NCBI RefSeq assembly: GCF_000305785.2
Contig: NC_018868.3
Coordinates: forward strand, 2,896,269-2,960,268
DNA length: 64,000 bases
Direction: 5' to 3'
Source: Simiduia agarivorans SA1 = DSM 21679
GTDB lineage: Bacteria > Pseudomonadota > Gammaproteobacteria > Pseudomonadales > Cellvibrionaceae
Of the stretch, positions 8,676 to 17,733 are shown piece after piece. The notes under the pieces are model-generated. The model was not told the DNA's origin. It was given only the letters and a program-made list of their open reading frames with translations, and ran no database searches. The translations under genes were made by a program, and so were the position numbers. The stretch's first letter is position 1. The number at the start of each line of letters is the position of its first letter.

Positions 8676-9611
8676 ATGCGAACGCCTGTTGAATTTTCTG
8701 TCGTGATTCCTTTGTACAACAAACGCGACAACATTATTGAAACGCTTTCCTCTGTCGTGCAGCAAACTTACGCGCCACTGGAAGTGCTGGTGATTGATGA
8801 TGGCTCTACCGATGGCAGTGCTGAAATCGTCATGCACGCCATGGAGACCAACGCCGAGATGGCCTGTGTCCGTTTGGTGGGCAAAGCCAATGGCGGTGTA
8901 TCGAGCGCCCGCAATCTGGGTATCCAATTGGCTTCAGGTAATATGGTCGCGTTCATGGACGCAGACGACAGCTGGGAAGCCCATTTTCTTGAAGAGGTTG
9001 CCATGTTGGCGCAGCGTTATCCGAACGCAGTGGCCTATGCCACCAACTACCAAAAGCGCCTTAACGCGAGCCATTACGTCGATCCGAAAATCCGTGGGCT
9101 CGAGTGCAAAACCAAGCCCCATTTGATGAACAATTATTTTGAAATCTGTGCCCAGGGTGACCTGCCGTTTATGACCTCTTCCATTGCGGTACCCAAGGCG
9201 GTGTTGGCGGCGGTGGGTGGTTTTCCCGAAGGCGAGCCCATGGGTGAAGATCAGGATATGTGGTCGCGTCTGGCCATGCAGGGTCAGATTGCTTACAGCC
9301 CGCGGGTGTTGGCGTTCTATCATCTGGACGCATTTGACCGCGCCTGCGTGCGCAATGTGCCCAAGCAGGAATGCCCGTTCAGCCTGCGTTTGATGGAGCA
9401 GGTCAATAACGGGCGCATTCCGTCAGAGCGAGCCGAGCGGGTGTTGCGTTATACCGCCACACACTTGCTGCACCTGGCGCGTGAAAATATCCGCGCCGGC
9501 GATTTCGACGTAGCGCAGCAATTTCTCAATAATGAGCGCACCCGGTTGCTGCCGGCCAAACGCTGGCGGTGCCTGTTCGATCTTACCGTTGCCCGGCGCG
9601 CGGCCGCGTGA
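8676..9611 (+). CDS. GT2 family glycosyltransferase
   Basis: 311 residues with a GT-A fold: FSVVIPLYNKRDNI at the N-terminus, VLVIDDGSTDGS for the nucleotide site, GVSSARNLGI, the metal-binding MDADDSWE, and the acceptor-side EDQDMWSR. It would add a sugar to the lipid-linked repeat unit in the cytoplasm. It is the last gene of the operon-like run 3672-9611, and a convergent gene follows 9 nt after its stop. Confidence 0.92.
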   Translation: MRTPVEFSVVIPLYNKRDNIIETLSSVVQQTYAPLEVLVIDDGSTDGSAEIVMHAMETNAEMACVRLVGKANGGVSSARNLGIQLASGNMVAFMDADDSWEAHFLEEVAMLAQRYPNAVAYATNYQKRLNASHYVDPKIRGLECKTKPHLMNNYFEICAQGDLPFMTSSIAVPKAVLAAVGGFPEGEPMGEDQDMWSRLAMQGQIAYSPRVLAFYHLDAFDRACVRNVPKQECPFSLRLMEQVNNGRIPSERAERVLRYTATHLLHLARENIRAGDFDVAQQFLNNERTRLLPAKRWRCLFDLTVARRAAA

Positions 9612-9620
9612 TTGCAAAGG

Positions 9621-10331
9621 CTAAAACGAAAAATCCTTGTGCTCCTGGTACAGGGATTTTTTAATGGGTAACGGAATAAGTTTGTCATCCACAAGCACCG
9701 GCAGCGTTTCGCCTGCCGACAATTGTGGCCCGGCGGGCAATGCAATGGTCAGGTCACACGGCGCCTTGGCGCAGGGCAACAGCGCATCGGTTTGCAGTAT
9801 CCAGTCCTGGTCCGGTTTCGGGCCGATCCGGTACACCAGAAAGTCGCCGTGTTTACCCGGTAGCTGCCAGAAACGCGCGCGCGGGTCGCGCTCGCCGTCA
9901 GCCTGCAGGTGCCGATAGATCAATGGCTGATCCAATAGCAGCGTGACATCGGAAAATTGCTGCTCACCGCCGCGTTCAAAATGGCCGGCGTAGATGTCCA
10001 CCACAATGGCAAAGGGAAAACGACCGGCAGGATTCAGGTCGGCCAATGCAAAGGGCTTGGGTGCGAGTGTGATCAACCCATCGAATTGTTCGCGCCATTG
10101 TCTGAACGCTTGCGCCTCGGCGGGCACGTCAAATCGCACCGGCATGACAATCTGCCGGTCGTGCGGGTGGTGATAAAGACCCAGGTGAGACGCGTACAAA
10201 GGTTCGTCGCCAAACAGCACCATGCCGTGCACCGCGGTGGTGTTGTGGTCTGTGTGTGCGGGTGTTTCCGCCCGGGCGATCAGGGCCACCAGCAGCAGGC
10301 TGCACATCAGTAAACGGAACAATCTTTTCAC
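9621..10331 (-). CDS. Secreted protein of unknown function
   Basis: 236 residues with a clear cleavable signal peptide (hydrophobic core then ARAE, about residue 21). The mature part has several His-rich turns (HTDHNTTAVHG, HLGLYHHPHD) and a Cys pair (PCAKAPC) near the C-terminus. I do not recognise the family. It is periplasmic by inference. Its gene is convergent with the EPS operon and divergent from the DUF3080 gene, whose upstream region it abuts. Confidence 0.6.
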   Translation of the reverse strand: MKRLFRLLMCSLLLVALIARAETPAHTDHNTTAVHGMVLFGDEPLYASHLGLYHHPHDRQIVMPVRFDVPAEAQAFRQWREQFDGLITLAPKPFALADLNPAGRFPFAIVVDIYAGHFERGGEQQFSDVTLLLDQPLIYRHLQADGERDPRARFWQLPGKHGDFLVYRIGPKPDQDWILQTDALLPCAKAPCDLTIALPAGPQLSAGETLPVLVDDKLIPLPIKKSLYQEHKDFSF

Positions 10332-10404
10332 CTATTCATTGCGTAAGTCGGTATTGTTACGTATTTCCCGGATAAACGCAGTGGCGAACACCGCAAACGC
10401 AATA

Positions 10405-11406
10405 TTGAAGATCACATGGGTGGCGCTTTGCCTGACCAGTGCAGCCTGTTCGCGCGATCCGTTGAAAAATGACCTGGACGATTACCATTACCGCCTGGGT
10501 AACACGCTCAACCAGAGCCTGACTGCGCCGGCACCGCCGCCGCTTTTGCCCTTGCCGGGCCGGCGCGACGTGCGGATACCGGCGCCCGAACAGCACATCG
10601 ACCTGATTGATTTCCTGAAGCTTTCCCAGTGTGACCTGCAGCGTCTGGTGGGCCAGCGCAACGGTGCGCTCGGCCGGGTGATGACTGACAGCCAGCAATG
10701 GCTCTACGACCGCGCATTCGTGCGCCTGGGCTTGCAGTGTCTGCCTGCCATCGACGACCCGGAACTCAAGGCGGCGGTGGCGGCGGCCATTGAGGCCAAG
10801 CGTGCGTTCCGCCCTGCCCTTACCCACAACCTGTTGTGGGCGGGGCCGGAGTTACGGGCGTTCTTGTCCTATGGTGGGCAAGGCGTGGCGACGGATGTGG
10901 CCAGTGCGCGCTTGCAGGCGTCGGCACTGGACCAGTTGTATCAACTGCTGAGTCAACCGGCGCCGGATGGCGCCGCGCTGGAAACCACGCTCGCGCAATT
11001 GCTGGCGCCCAATGGCGGCGGCCAGTTGCTGGTGCAGTTGCAGTTGGCAGAGGCTTATCTGATCCCGGCGACCCGGGCTCTGGTGGAGGCACCGTCACTG
11101 TGTCCGCAGGGCAAACTCACCCGTCGCGGCGAGGTGCTCGGCAATGTATTCCGGGTCATCTATATCGAGCGTATTCAACCGCATCTGAGCGGCTTGGATC
11201 AGCAGTTGCGCCAGCTCCAGCCGGCGCTCGCACAACATCGCGCATGGGTGTCATCGCCCGCGCTGGCACGCTATTGGTCTGCGCATTGGTCGCTGGCAGG
11301 CCCCGCCGACACCAGCACCGCGGCGCGCTTCCGTCAGGCGGTAGCGGCCCATACCCGGGCCTGGCAATTGCGACTGGGCGAGTGTGGCTTGCGACCGGGC
11401 GCATGA
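10405..11406 (+). CDS. DUF3080-family lipoprotein
   Basis: About 333 residues if translation begins at the TTG at 10405, which gives a compact lipoprotein signal with lipobox SAAC. The reading frame stays open upstream to 10222, but that extension overlaps the divergent gene and has no signal-like character. The body matches DUF3080 of gammaproteobacteria (LIDFLKLSQCDLQRLVGQRN, then LGRVMTDSQQWLYD). The function is unknown; it should be tethered to a membrane on the periplasmic side. No clear ribosome site precedes the TTG, so the start is uncertain. Confidence 0.65.
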   Translation: MKITWVALCLTSAACSRDPLKNDLDDYHYRLGNTLNQSLTAPAPPPLLPLPGRRDVRIPAPEQHIDLIDFLKLSQCDLQRLVGQRNGALGRVMTDSQQWLYDRAFVRLGLQCLPAIDDPELKAAVAAAIEAKRAFRPALTHNLLWAGPELRAFLSYGGQGVATDVASARLQASALDQLYQLLSQPAPDGAALETTLAQLLAPNGGGQLLVQLQLAEAYLIPATRALVEAPSLCPQGKLTRRGEVLGNVFRVIYIERIQPHLSGLDQQLRQLQPALAQHRAWVSSPALARYWSAHWSLAGPADTSTAARFRQAVAAHTRAWQLRLGECGLRPGA

Positions 11407-11467
11407 ATCATTGGTCGCTTTGTTCGTCTACCCTTGGATGCATGAAAAACTCTATAAGGTGATCCCT

Positions 11468-12946
11468 ATGCGCTTGCTGGCCTGTGTGCTACTGCTGGTG
11501 CCTTTGTTTGCGTGGGCAGACGAGGCAGAAAAATCCAACGACCCCTTCCCCGAAGAAATTATCAAGGTCACCAGCCATAAGGTGACCATCAACGGCAAGA
11601 AAGTGGAGTACCAGGCCACCGCCGGCATTTCGTTCGTGTTCAATGACGAGCACGAAAAAATCGGCAACATTTTCTACACCGCCTACACCAAAAAAGGTGA
11701 AAAGCCAGGCTCGCGCCCGATTACCTTTGCTTATAACGGCGGCCCGGGTTCCGCGTCTGTGTGGTTGCACATGGGCACACTCGGCCCCAAGCGCGTCATG
11801 TTCGACAAAGAAGGCTTCCCCCTGCCGCCGCCCTATAAGGTGGTGGATAACGAATACTCCATTCTGGATAAAACCGATCTGGTATTTATCGACCCGGTGG
11901 GCACCGGTTATTCGCGCGCCGGTGGCAAAGGCACCAATGAAAATTTCCACGGCGTGTGGGAAGACGTGGCCACGGTGTCGGAATTCATCCGCCTGTACAT
12001 GACCCGCAACAACCGCTGGAGCTCGCCCAAATACCTGATCGGCGAAAGCTACGGCACCCTGCGCTCTGCCGGTATTGCCCACCACATGAGCGAAAAAATG
12101 GGCGTGTATTTCAATGGCGTGATGCTGATTTCAAGCGTGCTGAACTACGCCATCGAAAATGACCCCAATGATCCCACCCAGATCATGTCGCCCATCAGTA
12201 TCTTCCCGGCCTATACCGCCACTGCCTGGTACCACAACAAGCTGAGCCCCGAGCTGCAGAAAGATCTGGACGCTACACTCGCACAATCGCGCGAATTTGC
12301 CCTGGGTGAATTGGGCAGTGCGCTATTGCAGGGTGACTGGGCAAGCCAGGCACAAAAAGACGCGGCGATCAAAAAGTTTGCCGCGCTGACCGGCCTGTCG
12401 GAAGCCTTTGTACGCGAGCAGCAGCTGCGCGTGAGCCTGAAAGAATTCGTACACGAACTGCGGCGCGATGAAGGCCTCACCGTGGGCCGGCTCGACAGCC
12501 GTTTCGTCACAGAGCAATTAGACGCCATGAACGAACCCGGCTATCGCGACCCCAGCTACATGGCGATTCACGGCCCTTACACGGGCGCGATCATGAGTTA
12601 TCTGAAGTCCGATCTGCAGTTCGACAGCGACCTGCGTTACCACATTCTCGGTGGTGGCGTGAAAAGCTGGAACTACAAGGAATTTGCCGACGACATGTTC
12701 GACATGAGCCACAAGCTCAAGGCCGCCATGTTGCGCAACCCGGACATGAAAGTGTTTGTGGCTAACGGCTATTACGATCTTGCCACGCCTTTCTTTGCCA
12801 CCGAGTTCAATTTTGCCCACATGGGCCTGCCGGATGCGCTGAAGAAAAATGTGACCATGACTTACTATGAATCCGGCCACATGATGTACATCCGTCACCA
12901 CGATCTGGTGAAACTGAAGCAGGACCTGGACGCGTTTATTCAGTAA
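11468..12946 (+). CDS. Secreted S10-family serine carboxypeptidase
   Basis: 492 residues with a signal peptide (ending FAWAD). Family S10 motifs are all visible: the oxyanion-hole region NGGPGSAS, the catalytic serine in GESYG, the aspartate region ANGYYDLATP and the catalytic-type histidine in YESGHMMY near the C-terminus. It would release C-terminal amino acids from peptides in the periplasm or outside the cell. The ATG at 11468 has AGGTG upstream; an in-frame ATG at 11441 is possible. Its end overlaps the convergent PLA2-like gene by 11 bp. Confidence 0.9.
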   Translation: MRLLACVLLLVPLFAWADEAEKSNDPFPEEIIKVTSHKVTINGKKVEYQATAGISFVFNDEHEKIGNIFYTAYTKKGEKPGSRPITFAYNGGPGSASVWLHMGTLGPKRVMFDKEGFPLPPPYKVVDNEYSILDKTDLVFIDPVGTGYSRAGGKGTNENFHGVWEDVATVSEFIRLYMTRNNRWSSPKYLIGESYGTLRSAGIAHHMSEKMGVYFNGVMLISSVLNYAIENDPNDPTQIMSPISIFPAYTATAWYHNKLSPELQKDLDATLAQSREFALGELGSALLQGDWASQAQKDAAIKKFAALTGLSEAFVREQQLRVSLKEFVHELRRDEGLTVGRLDSRFVTEQLDAMNEPGYRDPSYMAIHGPYTGAIMSYLKSDLQFDSDLRYHILGGGVKSWNYKEFADDMFDMSHKLKAAMLRNPDMKVFVANGYYDLATPFFATEFNFAHMGLPDALKKNVTMTYYESGHMMYIRHHDLVKLKQDLDAFIQ

Positions 12947-13379
12947 CGCCGGCGGGCCTGAAAATATACGCCGGGCGCGCCACCCGTGCCGGCCACAGGG
13001 CGTTGACCCGGCGTAGCTCCGCCTCACTCAGGGGTTGATAACCCCGTCCATAGGGCCACCCGTAACCCCAGCGGAAGCGGGTGGGCCAGAAGGGCGAGCC
13101 GCCCACTCTGACCCCCAGAAACATGATATTGCCCACCAGTGCCTGGTTTTTTGCCAGCACGCACTGCTCCAACTGGCGATCGGCCCACACCCGGCTGTGC
13201 CAGTCACCGCCGGCCCAGTAGGCCGCATCGTGGGCCACGCAGCAGTCGCGCCAGAGGCTTGGCTGGTCGTGGGTACCATCGGGAAACTGGCTGCAGCCAT
13301 CGGTGCGGAAGGGCGCCAGTTCGGCCATCGCCGGCAGGGCGACCAGCAGTGTGACCAGCGTCCAGGTGTTCTTGTACAT
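12936..13379 (-). CDS. Secreted PLA2-like protein
   Basis: 147 residues with a signal peptide cleaved near AMAE. The mature N-terminus carries DGCSQFPDG and then CCVAHDAAYW, the Cys-Cys-x3-His-Asp arrangement of phospholipase A2 active-site helices. The protein is shorter and has fewer cysteines than classical PLA2s, so lipase activity is an inference. The ATG at 13379 gives the cleaner signal peptide; a GTG at 13388 is also in frame. It is convergent with the carboxypeptidase gene. Confidence 0.5.
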   Translation of the reverse strand: MYKNTWTLVTLLVALPAMAELAPFRTDGCSQFPDGTHDQPSLWRDCCVAHDAAYWAGGDWHSRVWADRQLEQCVLAKNQALVGNIMFLGVRVGGSPFWPTRFRWGYGWPYGRGYQPLSEAELRRVNALWPARVARPAYIFRPAGVTE

Positions 13380-13539
13380 TCGGGTCACCGGCGTAGAATC
13401 GGGCGCAAAATCATAACAATAAACCGGCGGCTATCCGGCATTTTTACCAGCCGTTTTTGCGCTCAGCATTGGCTAAGCTTAGACGAACAGCGCCTGTCGC
13501 TTCGCATGCCGGGCCGCCACTGACTTTGGAAACCAACCC

Positions 13540-14940
13540 ATGACAGAGCTTTCTCCCCTGTGCCACTACGATGTTGTTGTTGTGGGGGCTGGCTTTTCTG
13601 GTCTCCAGGCCAGTCGCCTGCTGGCGCGAAAATACTCGGTATTGTGCCTGGAGGCGGCCGCGCAGGTGGGTGGCCGGGTGCGCAATCACACCTTTGCCAA
13701 CGGCGATACGGTGGACATCGGCGGGCAATGGCTCGGCCCGGGTCAGGATCGCATGTACCGGTTGGCATCCGACCTCAGGTGCGAGATCTTTCCGCTTTAC
13801 AACCGGGGCGACAACCTGTTTTACGACGGCACCCGGCTGCACCGATACCACGGCACTATTCCCAAGCTCAAACCCCATGTGCTGCTCGATCTGGGGCGCA
13901 TGATCCGCCGGTTTGAACGCATGGCCCACCAGGTGGACCCGGCCAAGCCCTGGGCTCACCCCAGGGCGGCGGAATGGGATGCCATGACCCTGCACAGCTG
14001 GATCAACCGCACCGGCTGGTCGGCGCAGGCGCGCGAGGTGTTCCGCATCGGCATTGGCGCTGTGTTTGCCGCCGAGCCTCACGAAATCAGCCTGTTGCAT
14101 GCCCTGTTTTACGCGGCCAGCGGCGAGAGTCTGGAGCATCTGCTGGCCGTGGCCGGCGGTGCCCAGCAAGACCGCATACACGGTGGGACCTGGGCCATGT
14201 GCAAGGCAATGGCCGATGAACTGGGCGACGCCTGCCAGCTCAACGCCGTGGTGGAGTCCATCAGCTACAAGGCCGACGGTGTCAGCTTGTGTTACCGCCA
14301 GGCCGGCGCGCCGGTGTGCGTGTCGGCGCGTTGCGTGATTCTGGCCATGCCGCCCAACCAGATCAACCGGCTTCAATTCGACCCGCCCCTGCCCGCCTGG
14401 CGCGATCAGCTGTTCCAGCGCATGCCCGGCGCCAGCTGCATCAAATGCGTCGCCCGTTACGAGCAGGCGTTCTGGCGCGACCAGCGACTGTCCGGCCAGG
14501 TGGCCAGCACCCAGGGGCCGGTGCGGGTGGTGTTCGACAATGGCGAAAAAGGTAAGTCTGCCGGCCTGTTGATGGGCTTTGTGGAAGGCGATACGGCGCG
14601 CGCGTGGAGCGATAAGCCCGACGACTGGATCCAACAACAGGTGCTGGAAACCTTTGCCCGTTTCTTTGGTGAAAAAGCCCTGCATCCCACAGAGTTTGTG
14701 CTGAAAAACTGGGCCAGTGAGCCTTTTATCCGCGGATGCTATGCGGCGCTGATGGGCCCGGGCACCTGGACCAGCGCCGGCAAGCGACTGCGCAGCCCGG
14801 AAGGCCCCATCCATTTTGCCGGCACTGAAATGGCCACGGAATGGTTTGGCTATATGGAAGGTGCTCTGCAGGCGGGTGAGCGGGTGGCCAGTGAAGTGCA
14901 TGCGCGGCTCAGCCGGCACCTGGAGCAGGCCATCAAGTAA
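13540..14940 (+). CDS. Flavin amine oxidase family protein
   Basis: 466 residues. The FAD-binding Rossmann motif VVVVGAGFSGLQASRLL is at the N-terminus, followed by VGGRVRN and the monoamine-oxidase-type segment DIGGQWLGPGQDRMY. The C-terminus has the FAD-contact motif HFAGTEMATEWFGYMEGAL. It would oxidise an amine or related substrate in the cytoplasm; the substrate is unknown. The stop codon overlaps the start of the next gene (TAATG), suggesting co-translation with the C69-like hydrolase. Confidence 0.9.
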   Translation: MTELSPLCHYDVVVVGAGFSGLQASRLLARKYSVLCLEAAAQVGGRVRNHTFANGDTVDIGGQWLGPGQDRMYRLASDLRCEIFPLYNRGDNLFYDGTRLHRYHGTIPKLKPHVLLDLGRMIRRFERMAHQVDPAKPWAHPRAAEWDAMTLHSWINRTGWSAQAREVFRIGIGAVFAAEPHEISLLHALFYAASGESLEHLLAVAGGAQQDRIHGGTWAMCKAMADELGDACQLNAVVESISYKADGVSLCYRQAGAPVCVSARCVILAMPPNQINRLQFDPPLPAWRDQLFQRMPGASCIKCVARYEQAFWRDQRLSGQVASTQGPVRVVFDNGEKGKSAGLLMGFVEGDTARAWSDKPDDWIQQQVLETFARFFGEKALHPTEFVLKNWASEPFIRGCYAALMGPGTWTSAGKRLRSPEGPIHFAGTEMATEWFGYMEGALQAGERVASEVHARLSRHLEQAIK

Positions 14941-15968
14941 TGTGCGATACCTTTGCCTTTGCGCACGGCGGCGGCGTTTGGTTTGGCAAAAATTCCGACC
15001 GCGAACCGGATGAGCCGCAACGGGTTGAATATGTGGCGCCGGTTACTGGTGACCCCTCAGCCAGCTTGCCGGTCACCTACATCACCATCGACCAGCAGCC
15101 CGACCGCTTCGGTTACCTGATGGGCCGGCCCGATTGGCTCTGGGGCGCGGAAATGGGGGTAAACGATCAGGGCCTGGCCGTGGGTAATGAAGCGGTGTTT
15201 ACCGCGGGCGCGGGCCAGGCGGAACCGGCACTGCTGGGCATGGACCTGGTGCGTTTGGCGTTGGAGCGGGCAGCCACGGCGCGCGACGGCGTGACGGTGA
15301 TTACCGGATTGCTTGCGCGTTATGGCCAGGGCGGCGCGGCCGGCTATCGCAACAAGCGCTTCCGCTACGACAACAGTTTTCTGCTCGCCGACGCGCGCGA
15401 GATCTGGCAAGTGGAAACCGCGGGTAAGGCCTGGGTTGCCCGGCCTTATTCCCTGGCGGCCATCAGCAACAGCTTTTCCTTGCAACCGCCTTTCAGCCTG
15501 CATTCACCGGATCAGCCGCCGCAACAGCCGTTCCGCTATCGCAATAAGCGCCTGATGACCTGGTTGGCCGGTGCAGAACCGCGCCGGCAATGTGCGCTCA
15601 GGCTCGCCGGCCGGTTACAAAAGCAGGCGGCCGTGGAAGCAGCCGAGGTGATGGCTATTTTACGCACCCACGCAAGGGCTGATCGCCCGACCGGCAATCG
15701 GGATTTGTGCATGCATGCCGGCGGGCCGCACCGTCCGAGTGAAACCACCAACGCCATGGTGGCCTGGTTGGGACCTGCCGGACCCAAGGTGTGGTTTACC
15801 GGATGCCCTCAACCGTGCTGCAGTGAATTTCAGCCTGTGGCATTTGACGCCATACAGGTGGCGCAGACTTTTGGTGAGGGCTTTTGGGAGCAACAGCGTG
15901 GTTTGCTGGATGGCCTTACATCATCGGAACGGCGCGAGCGGCGGGCATGGGCTGGCCGCCCGCGCTGA
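14940..15968 (+). CDS. C69/secernin-like Ntn hydrolase
   Basis: 342 residues. The N-terminus MCDTFAF places a cysteine at position 2, the expected nucleophile after methionine removal in Ntn hydrolases of peptidase family C69. VWFGKNSDREPDEPQ is the conserved NSDR segment, and GVNDQGLAVGNEAVF also fits secernin/dipeptidase members. It is probably a cytoplasmic amidohydrolase or dipeptidase. It overlaps the amine oxidase gene by one base, so the pair may act on related nitrogen compounds (inference). Confidence 0.8.
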   Translation: MCDTFAFAHGGGVWFGKNSDREPDEPQRVEYVAPVTGDPSASLPVTYITIDQQPDRFGYLMGRPDWLWGAEMGVNDQGLAVGNEAVFTAGAGQAEPALLGMDLVRLALERAATARDGVTVITGLLARYGQGGAAGYRNKRFRYDNSFLLADAREIWQVETAGKAWVARPYSLAAISNSFSLQPPFSLHSPDQPPQQPFRYRNKRLMTWLAGAEPRRQCALRLAGRLQKQAAVEAAEVMAILRTHARADRPTGNRDLCMHAGGPHRPSETTNAMVAWLGPAGPKVWFTGCPQPCCSEFQPVAFDAIQVAQTFGEGFWEQQRGLLDGLTSSERRERRAWAGRPR

Positions 15969-15977
15969 CCACCGTGC

Positions 15978-16328
15978 TCACACGTCTTGCTTGTTTTTCC
16001 TGCCCGCGCGTTGCCGGGCGCGCCAGATACGTGCCAGCAAAACCAGCACCAGGCCCAGCACAAACAGGCTGAGTGCCCCGGGCTCTGGTACGTAGACATT
16101 GTCGCTATGGGTGATGAAGGGCGCAGGATAGGTGTTGGCTGGCAAGAACAGTGGGGCCGCCGGAATCTCGGGTTGCGGGGTTTCCGCCAACGCCAGCCAG
16201 GGGTATTCAGGCGCTTCGGTCACCGTTTGCGGCGGTTGCTCCGCGAGCGTGATGGGTTCGCCCCACACCGGCAGCACGACCAAGCCCATTGCCAGCAGCA
16301 ATGCAGCGTTCAGACCTCGTCTGTTCAT
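15978..16328 (-). CDS. Small PEP-CTERM protein
   Basis: 116 residues with an N-terminal signal peptide (core ALLLAMGLVVLPVW) and a C-terminal sorting signal: VPEPGALSL, a hydrophobic helix, then basic residues RIWRARQRAGRK. This tripartite end is the PEP-CTERM signal processed by exosortase in bacteria that make exopolysaccharide. The middle is short and Pro-rich with no known domain. No exosortase gene is in the window, but the EPS cluster continues past the left edge. The gene is convergent with the C69-like gene. Confidence 0.75.
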   Translation of the reverse strand: MNRRGLNAALLLAMGLVVLPVWGEPITLAEQPPQTVTEAPEYPWLALAETPQPEIPAAPLFLPANTYPAPFITHSDNVYVPEPGALSLFVLGLVLVLLARIWRARQRAGRKNKQDV

Positions 16329-16463
16329 GGCCAGTGCGCCCCCAGATCACTTTGTCGCACGATAGTACCACTTGATTTTGTGGGCTGTCATCTGTTGTGT
16401 TTTGTGGGAGTGTTGACGAGGGGAGATCAAGGCAATGCCGTTTTTGTCTGGAGTCAAAAACGG

Positions 16464-16558
16464 TAGATGCTGGTTGCTATTGGTCGAGTCAGGCGGTGCT
16501 TCTCTTTACAGCCTTGGGCATCTTATAGAAAGCCCTGTTCTTTTGGGCGGGGCTTTGA
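16464..16558. repeat. Diverged direct repeat, copy A
   Basis: Imperfect match to 16775-16871. Shared blocks in the same order are ATGCTGG, GTCGA, CAGGCGGTG, TCTCT, a CCT-GGGCA block and a closing AAAGCCC...GGGCTTT hairpin. The region 16329-16875 has no convincing gene; it holds this repeat pair, a second repeat pair and several hairpins. Confidence 0.7.
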
Positions 16559-16660
16559 GGGTGGTGGTATTGGCGGACAAATTTGCCGGGAGCAAATTTG
16601 GGCAGCTTTGCTGGCCGGAGGGCGAGCCGCAGGACGCGGTGAGCCAACTATCGGAATAGC

Positions 16661-16757
16661 CTATGGGCTGTTCTGACCCTGCGGGCTGATGTGAAAGGAG
16701 TCGTCGGGGCGGAAGCATCGTAACAGCCTAAGGGCTGTTACGCCCCTGCGGGCTGCG
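16661..16757. repeat. Second short repeat pair with hairpins
   Basis: Two related units, about 16661-16688 and 16726-16757, share AGCCTA-GGGCTGTT and CCCTGCGGGCTG. The second forms a hairpin AACAGCC/GGGCTGTT. They lie between copies A and B of the larger repeat and are probably structural leftovers of duplications downstream of the tRNA gene. Confidence 0.55.
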
Positions 16758-16774
16758 CGCTATCGCGCTTGTGG

Positions 16775-16871
16775 CTAAATGCTGGTCGCATTTAGTCGAA
16801 CCAGGCGGTGGGTCTCTCTACGCCCCTGGGCACCATACAAAAAAGCCCCGCTCTTTCGAGCGAGGCTTTTG
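16775..16871. repeat. Diverged direct repeat, copy B, including the tRNA-Phe terminator
   Basis: Second copy of the 16464-16558 repeat. Its right part is the terminator of the leftward tRNA-Phe gene: on the minus strand an AAAAGCC...GGCTTTTTT hairpin with a T run (about 16838-16870). Its block at 16820-16838 is the reverse complement of the 3' end of the tRNA, so tRNA end, terminator and block form one long inverted repeat. Confidence 0.7.
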
Positions 16872-16875
16872 TGTA

Positions 16876-16952
<77 letters not shown>

Positions 16953-17103
16953 TTCCCGCTAGCGCGAGAGGCGCGTATTAAACCCGCATGGGCAGGTGGA
17001 GTCAAGGCCCGGTTGGGGCTTTTTGGCAGAAAGTCTTGCTGGTCTGTGGGATTGGATCGTCACAATTACAGGTTGCTCAAAAGCTGTACAGTGGAGGTGT
17101 TTT

Positions 17104-17433
17104 GTGAAGGCAAAAGAACTGTTAACCGAGTGGGAAAATACCACCGAGCGCTGGAAAGGCGAGGTGGAGTATGTGTTGAATCTGCCGGCTAAGGATGCGG
17201 CGCGGTTGGAGGCATTGGCCGCCTTGTACCCGGCGGTGGATAAAACCACGCTTATCAACCAATTGATTCACGCTGCGTTGGAGGAGATCGAGTCTTCCAT
17301 GCCTTATGTGCAGGGTCCCAAAGTGGTCGCCCACGATGAACTGGGCGATCCTATGTATGAGGATGTGGGACTGACGCCGGAATACCTCAAGCTGAGGGCA
17401 AAATTCGCCGAGCAGTTCCGCCAGGCCGGCTGA
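17104..17433 (+). CDS. Small conserved gammaproteobacterial protein (database name 'type 1 pili tip component')
   Basis: 109 residues. The GTG at 17104 is preceded by GGAGGTG at 5-nt spacing, which decides the start over the longer open frame. The core VLNLPAKDAARLEALAALYP followed by TTLINQLIHAALEEIE matches a small helical, Arc/MetJ-like protein found in pseudomonads and relatives. The pilus name attached to this family is unsupported by its sequence: it has no signal peptide and looks cytoplasmic. The helix-rich region might be a dimeric DNA-binding fold (inference). Confidence 0.6.
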   Translation: MKAKELLTEWENTTERWKGEVEYVLNLPAKDAARLEALAALYPAVDKTTLINQLIHAALEEIESSMPYVQGPKVVAHDELGDPMYEDVGLTPEYLKLRAKFAEQFRQAG

Positions 17434-17445
17434 ATTCTTACCTGC

Positions 17446-17733
17446 TTATGCGCCGGGTGACGAGTCGCTCGGCGGCACATAGCCTTCGGCTTGGTCGAAG
17501 TCCTGGCCCGACAGGAATTTATCCATCTGCTCCTGCAAATAGGCGCGTGCGGTGAGATCCATCAGGTTCAGGTGCTTTTCGTTGATCAGCATGGTCTGGT
17601 GCGCCAGCCATTCCGACCAGGCTTTCTTGCTCACATGCTCAAACAGGTCCTGACCTTTGGCACCGGGAAACGGCGGCACGGCCAGGCCTTCGAGTTCCTG
17701 TTGGTATTTGCGGCAAAAAACGGTTCGGCTCAT
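17446..17733 (-). CDS. yggX: YggX-family Fe(2+)-trafficking protein
   Basis: 95 residues, the usual size of YggX. It begins [17 protein letters not shown], with the conserved Cys7 and GLAVPPFPG, and continues [14 protein letters not shown]. YggX proteins protect iron-sulfur proteins from oxidative damage in the cytoplasm. The gene normally follows mutY; here a periplasmic-binding-like gene is interposed, whose stop overlaps the yggX start by 4 bp, so all three are probably co-transcribed leftwards. Confidence 0.93.
   Translation of the reverse strand: MSRTVFCRKYQQELEGLAVPPFPGAKGQDLFEHVSKKAWSEWLAHQTMLINEKHLNLMDLTARAYLQEQMDKFLSGQDFDQAEGYVPPSDSSPGA

Noticed and set aside
12936..14919. Long minus-strand open frame opposite the amine oxidase gene
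   Set aside because: It is the antisense shadow of a well-supported FAD protein; its translation shows no domain features and the codon bias belongs to the plus strand.
16329..16875. Short open frames in the region before tRNA-Phe
   Set aside because: They overlap hairpins and direct repeats, lack ribosome sites and show no protein-like composition.
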